A DNA stretch of 9,695 bases, taken from an uncultured Coriobacteriales bacterium (GTDB lineage: Bacteria > Actinomycetota > Coriobacteriia > Coriobacteriales > UMGS124). Location of the stretch: assembly GCA_934662525.1 (NCBI GenBank), contig CAKUKJ010000061.1:1-9695 (forward strand), in the 5' to 3' direction. Each line of letters opens with the position of its first letter. The first letter of the stretch is position 1. The notes under the pieces are model-generated. The model saw only the letters and a list, made by a program, of their open reading frames with translations. It was not told the DNA's origin and did not search any database. Position numbers and translations under genes: made by a program. Shown here piece by piece: positions 1 through 5,204 of the stretch.

Positions 1-2
1 GT

Positions 3-629
3 CAGGCGCAGCTCAATGCCCAGTACAAGCGTGAGAAAGCTGACTATCTGAAGAGGAAGAGGGCCGATGACGAGCGCGTGCGCAGGGAAGGCGTCGAGGC
101 TGAGGCGCTGCGTCGTCAGCGCAGGGTGCTTGAGAAGAAAGACGCCGAAACCGCCCGACTGCTCGAACAGGCTTACGCTCAGGGCGTGATCAAGAAGAAG
201 TACAGGAACCTGCATGCCGTGTGCAGGTTTATCGACTACTTTGAGAACGAGATCTGCGACAAGTTCACCGGGCCTTTTGGGGCGAACTCGCGCTATGATG
301 CCGAGACCCCGCTCAACCAGATCCGTGCCTCGCTTGAGGACATCAAAGGCCTGCTGAGGACAATCGTTGCCAACCAATACACGTTGAATGCTGCATACAA
401 TTCGATAAAAGACCAGGTCGAAACTCTCAACTCGTCTATGGGACGTTTTGCGTCCGATTGCGGGGCGAGCCTGAGGCGCATAGATGCCGCAGCGGCGGAC
501 GGCTCGCAATACCTCGCGTCCATCAGCGCCGATTCGGCAGCCGCCCGCTGGAGCGCCGAGCAGACCCGCATGGAGCTCGCCTACAAGCGCTGGCTCGACA
601 GCCCGCATGATTACCGCAGGAGCCTGTAA
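3..629 (+). CDS. Coiled-coil hypothetical protein, 3' part only
   Basis: I do not recognise this gene. The frame is open from the left edge to the TAA at 627-629. A GTG at 78 could be read as a start, but the codons before it (3-77) have the same Lys/Arg/Glu/Ala-rich make-up, so the gene most likely begins upstream of the window. The visible 208 residues start with a highly charged helical stretch (KREKADYLKRKRADDERVRR and on), as expected for a coiled coil. A middle section follows that is richer in aromatic and cysteine residues (VCRFIDYFENEICDKFTGPF). A second helical region with polar heptads (IRASLEDIKGLLRTIV, IKDQVETL) runs to the C-terminus. There is no signal peptide or membrane segment in the visible part and no catalytic motif. 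It is probably a cytoplasmic structural or scaffold-like protein; its function is unknown. Confidence 0.7.
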   Translation, partial: QAQLNAQYKREKADYLKRKRADDERVRREGVEAEALRRQRRVLEKKDAETARLLEQAYAQGVIKKKYRNLHAVCRFIDYFENEICDKFTGPFGANSRYDAETPLNQIRASLEDIKGLLRTIVANQYTLNAAYNSIKDQVETLNSSMGRFASDCGASLRRIDAAAADGSQYLASISADSAAARWSAEQTRMELAYKRWLDSPHDYRRSL

Positions 630-660
630 GGGCGATCGGCGTTTTGGGCGTCGTGGGTGG

Positions 661-702
661 GCCCGTGTGCTCGCGCTTGGGGCGTTGCGCGCGGCTGCGC
701 GC
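661..702. repeat. Degenerate copy of the 931-976 hairpin repeat
   Basis: Bases 661-684 match 933-956 at about 22 of 24 positions (shared core CGCGCTTGGGGCG). The right-hand part then diverges, although it still forms its own short hairpin, GCGCGC (687-692), loop GGCT, GCGCGC (697-702). This looks like a decayed second copy of the inverted repeat near 931. It lies 31 bases after the upstream stop codon and could help end that transcript, but there is no T-tract. The remainder of 630-930 holds no gene that I can support; its short open frames have no ribosome binding site and no recognisable product. Confidence 0.45.
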
Positions 703-930
703 CGAATGTGGCAGGTGTTGCCGCGAAATGGGGGTTCGCCTACCGCGCTTTGGCGCATTTGACGCGCGGTCACCGGAGACTTGGCATGCGTGCTAAAGGT
801 TGGCTGACAAAACCGCAGGTCACGTACGCCTGGTTTGCCGGCTGGAGCGCTTTGGCGGAGTTTGGACAAGAGATTGTGCGGGAGGTGCGGTAGACGAACC
901 CCGGTTTTGCGGCAGTATCTGCGCATCCGT

Positions 931-976
931 GCGCCCGTATGCCCGCGCTTGGGGCGCAGTGCGGGCATACGGGCGC
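931..976. terminator. Perfect 16-bp inverted repeat between convergent genes
   Basis: The left arm GCGCCCGTATGCCCGC (931-946) and right arm GCGGGCATACGGGCGC (961-976) are exact reverse complements around a 14-base loop. The right arm ends two bases before the stop codon of the minus-strand LysR gene (979-981). The plus-strand gene ending at 629 points towards it, so it can serve as a terminator for both directions. Neither flank has a T-run, so on hairpin strength alone it would be an unusual intrinsic terminator. A repetitive extragenic palindrome is the alternative reading. Confidence 0.6.
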
Positions 977-978
977 GG

Positions 979-1890
979 CTACTCTCCAATCAAGGGCAGC
1001 TGCTCATCCCAAAATGCGATGGCGGCGGGGGAGTGCCTGCCACCCTTCTTGCGTATGGCGTAGGTGCCGAATTCGTCCGATGCGGGGAAGTCGAGACGCA
1101 CGGCAAGACTGCCGGCAGGCGGCTGGCGGATGCGGGGGTCGAAGGCGAAGCAGATGGCGTCGCGCTCGCGGCTGATGCGCTTCATGAACTCGCCGTCGGT
1201 CGCCGTCGCGATGACGTTGGGCGCTATTCCCGCTTGCCTGCAGTTTTCCATGACGAAACGCGGCAGGTGGTTCGTTGAGCCGGCTGTGACCATGGGGAGG
1301 CCGTCGAGTGCCTCAAGTCCCACGTGCGGGATGCCCCGGTCCTGCGAGGCGCGGGCCAGGGGATGGCCCTCGGGCACCAGCAGCCAAACGCCCATGCGCA
1401 CAATCGCCTTTGCGTCAAAGTCCGTGACGAGCTGGGGGTGCGTGCCGAGTATCCCTATGTCGAACTCCCCCGCTTTGAGCGTGGAGAGGACCCGCTCGGA
1501 GTTCATCTCTTCGATGACGAGCGTGACATGGGGGTGGCGCTGCGTGTAGGTGTCGAAGAACCCTTCGGGCAAGCCCGCCGCGCCGCCGGTGACAAGCGCG
1601 ACGTTGAGCGCCTGCCCGTCTGTCGCGCATGAGGGGAGGCTGGCGTACCTCTGCTCGAATTCGGCGAAGGATTGGTAGAGGGCCTCGGCGTCTCGCAGGA
1701 ACTCCGCGCCGAAATCGGTGGGGCTCATCTTGCCCCGGACATACTCGAAGAGGGGCTTCTTTGTCTGAAGCTGGATGCGGCGCATTGTTTTCGATACGGC
1801 CTGATGGCTTATCCCGAGCATTTTGGCCGCTTGGTTGTAGCTGCCCGCCGCGCCCACCGCCAAAACGGTGCGCAAGTCAAGAATGTCCAT
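979..1890 (-). CDS. LysR-family transcriptional regulator
   Basis: A 303-residue DNA-binding regulator, normal length for the LysR family. Residues 1-60 are the winged helix-turn-helix; the recognition region (SYNQAAKMLGISHQAVSKTM, 17-36) fits the family signature well. A linker helix follows (about 61-85), then the effector-binding domain from about 93 to the end, including the usual FDIGILG stretch and the VWLLVPEGHPLA strand-turn. The chosen ATG at 1890 begins MDILDL, the common LysR opening, and has AAAGGGG a few bases upstream; an in-frame ATG at 1908 lacks such a site. The gene is divergent from the secreted flavoprotein at 2059, with 168 bases between the two starts that contain strong inverted repeats. 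That is the classic layout for a LysR protein controlling its neighbour and itself. The inducer is unknown, but is probably the flavoprotein's substrate or a related compound. Confidence 0.92.
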   Translation of the reverse strand: MDILDLRTVLAVGAAGSYNQAAKMLGISHQAVSKTMRRIQLQTKKPLFEYVRGKMSPTDFGAEFLRDAEALYQSFAEFEQRYASLPSCATDGQALNVALVTGGAAGLPEGFFDTYTQRHPHVTLVIEEMNSERVLSTLKAGEFDIGILGTHPQLVTDFDAKAIVRMGVWLLVPEGHPLARASQDRGIPHVGLEALDGLPMVTAGSTNHLPRFVMENCRQAGIAPNVIATATDGEFMKRISRERDAICFAFDPRIRQPPAGSLAVRLDFPASDEFGTYAIRKKGGRHSPAAIAFWDEQLPLIGE

Positions 1891-1937
1891 GGCTGCCCCT
1901 TTCAGCATGGGGACAGGATAGCGCCTTGGGGCCTTTT

Positions 1938-1972
1938 TGCAACTCTTGGTTGCAGGGTGTGGCAACCAAGAG
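1938..1972. promoter_or_regulatory. Candidate LysR operator, overlapping inverted repeats
   Basis: Two overlapping dyads share one arm. TGCAAC (1938-1943) pairs with GTTGCA (1949-1954), forming a 17-bp site. CTCTTGGTTGC (1943-1953) pairs perfectly with GCAACCAAGAG (1962-1972). The site sits 48 bases before the LysR start and 87 before the flavoprotein start, where LysR proteins usually bind to control both divergent promoters. No convincing -35/-10 pair was found for either gene; TTGCAG (1951) with CACTAC (1974) at 17-base spacing is only a weak candidate for the plus-strand gene. Confidence 0.6.
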
Positions 1973-2016
1973 ACACTACCCGCCGCGTCTTCGGGGCGGT
2001 ACAGTCTGCGATGAAG

Positions 2017-2038
2017 CGGGACGCAAAGGGGCGTCCCG
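2017..2038 (+). promoter_or_regulatory. Leader hairpin upstream of the flavoprotein gene
   Basis: CGGGACGC (2017-2024) and GCGTCCCG (2031-2038) are exact complements around the six-base loop AAAGGG. The hairpin ends about nine bases before the AGGGGG ribosome binding site (2047-2052) of the gene at 2059. It would lie in the 5' untranslated region, where it could stabilise the message. It does not itself cover the ribosome binding site. Confidence 0.45.
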
Positions 2039-2058
2039 GGGGATTCAGGGGGTTTTCC

Positions 2059-3780
2059 ATGAACAAGCTTTCCCGCCGTTCCTTCCTCACCGGCGCCTCG
2101 ATGGCGGCCGTTGCCGCAGCGGGCGCGTCCGTTGCCCTGGCCGACTCCGTCCCGTCGGACAACGCGATGAGCGATGCCCAGAGCCTTGCGCTCACCAATG
2201 TCAACGGCATCGCGTCCGACCCCAACTATGTCATCGACATCGCAAACGGAGAGCCGAAGTGGGCTTTTGAGATTGCCCCCGACCCCATTCCGGAGGACCA
2301 GATTACCGGCACCATCGAAGACGACATCATCGTCATCGGCGGCGGTATGGCCGGCTTTGTGACTGCCGCCTCCGCTGCAGAGCAGGGCGCGTCCGTTACC
2401 CTGTTCACCGCGTCTGCCACGCCTATCTCCCGCGGCGGCTCCAACTTCTCCGCCTACAACAAGGTCATTGAGGAGTACGGCATCGACAAGCTCGACCCGG
2501 TGCCCTTCTTCTACAAGGAGATGCGTGCTGCGTCTTACACGATTGACCAGCAGATGTGGATGCGCGCCTACAACAACTCCGAGGAGGCCATGAACTGGCT
2601 CATCGACCTGGTGCGTGACAAGGACGTCGAGGTGTTCCTCGAGCGTGACAACATCAACGACGGTGGCCCCAACTACGCCATCGCCTTCGGCGCCGTGGGC
2701 GACAACGAGGGTTCCGCTTCCACCGGCCAGCAGAACGCCGTGGAGGCCGTCGCCAAGTTCGCTGAGGAAAAGGGCGCCAAGATTACCTGCAACGTGGTGG
2801 CCAAGCAGCTTGTGAAGGACGACTCGGGCGCCGTGGTGGGCGTGATTGCCCAGAACGCCGACGGCACCTACGTCGAGTACAAGGGCAAGTACATCGTCAT
2901 GGCGACGGGCGGCTTCTGCGCCGACAAGAACATGGTGGCCAAGTACATCCCGCAGGTCATCCCGCTGGTGGGCACCGATCCCGTCGACGTGGACTACAAC
3001 ACAGGCTTCGCCTTGACGGGCATCTATGCCGGCGACGGTCAGAAGATGGGCCTGTGGGCGGGCGCCGCCTGGCAGAAGTGCTCGGCCGCCCCCATCATGC
3101 AGGGCGCGTGGTCGGGCTCCAACGAGCCGCTCACGTTCCACCAGGGCCTCAACGTCAACCTCAACACCGAGCGTTACCAGCGCGAGGACGTGAGCGCGCC
3201 CTATACGGCAAACCACCTGCTCCAGCAGCCGGGACGCCTTGCCTACGGCATCTGGACTGCCAACTTTGCCCAGGACGTCATCGACACGGGCCGCGAGTTC
3301 TACTACTTCAACACGCGTTATGACGTCCCCGCCGCCACGGCAGACGAGGTCGTTGCCAAGTGGGACGCCGAGTGCGAGAAGTTCGACACGCTTGCCGAGC
3401 TCGCCGAGGCGCACGGCCTCGACGCCGAGAAGCTGCAGGCGGTGGTTGATCGCTACAACGAGCTCGTCGACCTCGGCGAGGACCTCGACTTCCACAAGAA
3501 CCCCGACTACCTGGTGCGCATCGACCCGGACGGCCCCTTCTACTGCGCCATGAACTACCCCATGTTCATGTCCACCGAGGCCGGCCTCAACACCAACGTG
3601 AACGCCCAGGTGTGCGACGCCAACGACCAGCCCATCCCCGGGCTGTTCAACGTCGGCCAGATGATGGGCAACATGTACGCCAACAACTACAACTTCGCCA
3701 TCCCCGGCATGAGCTACGGCCTCAACTGCATCACCTACGGCTACCTGCTCGGCCGCGACCTGGCCGCCGGCAAGTTCTAG
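2059..3780 (+). CDS. Tat-exported FAD-dependent oxidoreductase (fumarate reductase/KstD-like)
   Basis: A 573-residue flavoprotein predicted to be exported folded, with FAD, by the Tat pathway. The twin-arginine motif is SRRSFLTG (5-12), followed by an Ala-rich helix and a likely cleavage site after VALA (about 28). The FAD-binding fold starts at 89 with the nucleotide motif IGGGMAG (93-99), and a second conserved motif MATGGF is at 281-286. The C-terminal FAD-contacting part reads STEAGL (505-510) and IPGMSYG (548-554). The start at 2059 is fixed by the Tat motif and an AGGGGG six bases upstream; the open frame runs further back but without coding sense. There is no CXXCH heme site and no FMN-binding domain, so an outside electron carrier is needed. 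The residues that bind dicarboxylate in fumarate reductases are not apparent, and the PGMSYG end is closer to 3-ketosteroid dehydrogenase-like enzymes. The substrate is unknown. Confidence 0.9.
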   Translation: MNKLSRRSFLTGASMAAVAAAGASVALADSVPSDNAMSDAQSLALTNVNGIASDPNYVIDIANGEPKWAFEIAPDPIPEDQITGTIEDDIIVIGGGMAGFVTAASAAEQGASVTLFTASATPISRGGSNFSAYNKVIEEYGIDKLDPVPFFYKEMRAASYTIDQQMWMRAYNNSEEAMNWLIDLVRDKDVEVFLERDNINDGGPNYAIAFGAVGDNEGSASTGQQNAVEAVAKFAEEKGAKITCNVVAKQLVKDDSGAVVGVIAQNADGTYVEYKGKYIVMATGGFCADKNMVAKYIPQVIPLVGTDPVDVDYNTGFALTGIYAGDGQKMGLWAGAAWQKCSAAPIMQGAWSGSNEPLTFHQGLNVNLNTERYQREDVSAPYTANHLLQQPGRLAYGIWTANFAQDVIDTGREFYYFNTRYDVPAATADEVVAKWDAECEKFDTLAELAEAHGLDAEKLQAVVDRYNELVDLGEDLDFHKNPDYLVRIDPDGPFYCAMNYPMFMSTEAGLNTNVNAQVCDANDQPIPGLFNVGQMMGNMYANNYNFAIPGMSYGLNCITYGYLLGRDLAAGKF

Positions 3781-3828
3781 GGGTCTAAGTTTGGGGCGGT
3801 GTCGCCCTGTTCCAATCGGTTGCTTTGA

Positions 3829-3844
3829 CTGTACGGCTGTACGG
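3829..3844. repeat. Tandem octamer duplication
   Basis: CTGTACGG occurs twice in direct succession (3829-3836 and 3837-3844), immediately before the terminator stem. It may be a replication-slippage duplication. A small hairpin, GGGCG/CGCCC with a GTGT loop (3794-3807), lies just upstream. No function is evident for either. Confidence 0.4.
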
Positions 3845-3888
3845 CGAGGGGTCTGGGGCGCTATCGCGCTGCCGGGCCCCTCGCTTTT
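3844..3888 (+). terminator. Intrinsic terminator of the first flavoprotein gene
   Basis: GCGAGGGG (3844-3851) pairs exactly with CCCCTCGC (3877-3884). The stem can extend inward by TCTGG/CCGGG with two G-U pairs. It is followed directly by TTTT (3885-3888). It lies about 60 bases after the stop codon at 3780, which makes it a good rho-independent terminator and suggests that the flavoprotein gene is transcribed alone. Confidence 0.8.
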
Positions 3889-3932
3889 GAGGCTGCCTTG
3901 CCTGCACGCAATCGCACAGAAGCACGAGGCCG

Positions 3933-4318
3933 TTAGTCGGTCGCCTCCACCAGGTCGATGAGCTCTTGTTGGGAGTGGACGCCGAGTTTGACGTAGATGT
4001 GGGCGATGTGCGATTTGGCGGTGTTGCGCGTGATGCTGAGCTGGTCTTGGAGGTAGCGGGCGTTGCGGCCGCGCACGAGCAGCTCGAAATCTCCGTCTCG
4101 CGCTAGGTGAGCTGGGCCTTTGAGGCGATGTCGGTGAGGAGCCGGCGAAGCTGCGACGTCGAGAGCGCGTCATCGGGGCCATGCGCGGCCTCGGCGGTGG
4201 CGGTGCTTGCGCCTGCGGTTTTGCCGAGGCCATGGCGAGCGATGTTTGCAATGTTGGCCCCCTCGTCTGAGAACCAAGAAAAAAGGCGGGTGTTGCGAAA
4301 AAACAGAGTGGTCACGGA
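3933..4318 (-). pseudogene. Decayed LuxR-type regulator, C-terminal remnant
   Basis: Read on the minus strand, 3933 to about 4090 encodes FELLVRGRNARYLQDQLSIT, then HIYVKLGVHSQQELIDLVEA and a TAA stop. This is a LuxR-type helix-turn-helix and aligns well with the intact one at 8300-8493 (LVRGHTVKSICEDLSITENT and on). Just upstream the match continues in another frame as ASKAQLT, a TAG stop (4103-4105), then RETEI. One lost base in the run at 4087-4089 explains the frame change. The frame before the stop continues to about 4318 as a hydrophobic-then-polar segment (LFFRNTRLFSW), which could be the last membrane helix and linker. The roughly 350-residue membrane domain expected ahead of it is absent; the HAD gene lies there instead. 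A stop, a frameshift and a truncation together make it a pseudogene. It may once have controlled the adjacent flavoprotein gene. Confidence 0.8.
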
Positions 4319-4371
4319 ACGCGTTGGGTTGCATGGGGCGATGAAGCCGGCTGTGCCGGCAGGGGCCGTGC

Positions 4372-4377
4372 TAGAAT
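4372..4377 (+). promoter_or_regulatory. Candidate -10 box of the HAD gene
   Basis: TAGAAT lies 45 bases before the chosen start of the HAD gene. The expected -35 position (around 4349) does not match the consensus and overlaps a small GCCGGC-TGT-GCCGGC palindrome (4346-4360). This is a weak call, based on the -10 sequence and its position only. Confidence 0.3.
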
Positions 4378-4421
4378 GTGCGCCTGCTGATAGGGCGATG
4401 CAAGAAAGGTGGGGCAGCGGG

Positions 4422-5075
4422 ATGGTGGACGCGGTCATTTTTGACATGGACGGGCTCATGTTCGACAGCGAGAGGATTTGGGGGACGCTGTGGGAGCCCG
4501 CCTTGGCGGCGTTCGGCCGCACGGTGCCCGAGGGTCTGCCGGGGGCTGCGTGCGGCACCACGGGCGACGCCACCATTGCCGCCATTAGAAGGTACTGCGG
4601 CGACGACATCGACGCCGAGGGCGTGTTCCACGAGTTCTATCGCCTGGCGGCCGAGCGCTTCGCGCAGGGGGCGCCTAAGAAACCCGGTCTTGACGAACTC
4701 CTCAATTACCTGCAAGTACGCGGCATCCCCATGGCGGTGGCGTCGTCGAGCCCGGTGGGCATCATCGAGGCTGACTTGCACGCCGCGCAGGTCGAGGGTT
4801 TCTTCTCCCACATTGTCTCAGGTCAGCACGTCGCCCATTCCAAGCCTGCGCCCGACATCTTCCTCGAGGCGGCCCGACGGTTGGGGACGGACCCCGCTCG
4901 CACCCTCGTGCTCGAGGACAGCTTTGCCGGTGTGACGGCGGGGGCGGCCGGCGGATTCATCACCGTCATGGTGCCCGACTTGCGCCGGCCCACCCCCGAG
5001 ATTCGCAATCGCGCCACGCGTGTATGTGCGAGCCTGCACGAGGCGCGCGAGCTGCTGGAGGCAGGGGAGCTGTAG
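4422..5075 (+). CDS. HAD superfamily hydrolase, beta-phosphoglucomutase-like
   Basis: A 217-residue cytoplasmic phosphatase or phosphomutase of the haloacid dehalogenase superfamily, subfamily I with an alpha-helical cap. All four catalytic motifs are present: motif I FDMDGLMFDSE with nucleophile D8 and acid/base D10; motif II VASSSP around S108; motif III HSKPAPDIF with K141; and motif IV LVLEDSFAG with E165 and D166 for magnesium. The cap lies between about 15 and 85. The ATG at 4422 is preferred because GGTGGGG lies seven bases upstream and the protein then begins directly with the first beta strand. An ATG at 4398 in the same frame would add eight residues but is poorly placed for ribosome binding. 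Length fits the family. The exact substrate (sugar phosphate or other phosphate ester) cannot be read from sequence. Nothing ties the gene to the flanking flavoproteins, and it appears monocistronic. Confidence 0.88.
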   Translation: MVDAVIFDMDGLMFDSERIWGTLWEPALAAFGRTVPEGLPGAACGTTGDATIAAIRRYCGDDIDAEGVFHEFYRLAAERFAQGAPKKPGLDELLNYLQVRGIPMAVASSSPVGIIEADLHAAQVEGFFSHIVSGQHVAHSKPAPDIFLEAARRLGTDPARTLVLEDSFAGVTAGAAGGFITVMVPDLRRPTPEIRNRATRVCASLHEARELLEAGEL

Positions 5076-5110
5076 GGCATGCTGTTGCGATTGTAGGCGT
5101 GCGCATGCAA

Positions 5111-5154
5111 AGAGCCCGCCGGTAAACCTTCCGAAAGGTCGACCAGCGGGCTTC
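5111..5154. terminator. Bidirectional terminator between convergent genes
   Basis: GCCCGC (5114-5119) pairs with GCGGGC (5146-5151). Inside, GGT/ACC and ACCTT/AAGGT (5126-5130 and 5136-5140) extend a long, slightly interrupted stem. On the plus strand it is followed by TTCTTC, on the minus strand by TCTTTGC. It lies between the stop codons of the HAD gene (5075) and the minus-strand flavoprotein gene (5205), so it probably ends both transcripts. Confidence 0.7.
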
Positions 5155-5172
5155 TTCGTGCCTTCTTCGTGC
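5151..5172. repeat. Tandem 11-bp duplication at the terminator tail
   Basis: CTTCTTCGTGC occurs twice in direct succession (5151-5161 and 5162-5172), starting in the last base of the terminator stem. It duplicates the pyrimidine-rich tail of the terminator and probably arose by slippage. Confidence 0.5.
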
Positions 5173-5204
5173 CTGAGTTGCGCGTGCCTCTCCTGTTTCG
5201 GGCT

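Noticed and set aside
931..976. The 16-bp inverted repeat as a CRISPR repeat or transposon end.
   Set aside because: There is no regular spacer array, no transposase gene and no target-site duplication. It fits a terminator or extragenic palindrome better.
1672..2058. An in-frame upstream extension of the first flavoprotein gene.
   Set aside because: It overlaps the LysR coding region and the operator and lacks a ribosome binding site. The Tat signal requires a start at 2059.
1891..4251. A very long minus-strand open frame running from the LysR gene back across the entire first flavoprotein gene.
   Set aside because: Its upstream 780 or so codons are the antisense of a well-supported flavoprotein gene and are rich in repetitive Val/Gly/His, typical of a high-GC shadow frame. 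The real LysR gene starts at 1890 with a ribosome binding site.
4107..4421. An upstream extension of the HAD hydrolase frame.
   Set aside because: It is antisense to the LuxR remnant and lies before the probable promoter. The HAD fold begins right after the ATG at 4422.
4106..4609. A minus-strand frame of 168 codons as a separate intact gene.
   Set aside because: Its last part is the LuxR linker ending at the nonsense codon; its first half is antisense to the HAD gene and has no coding character.
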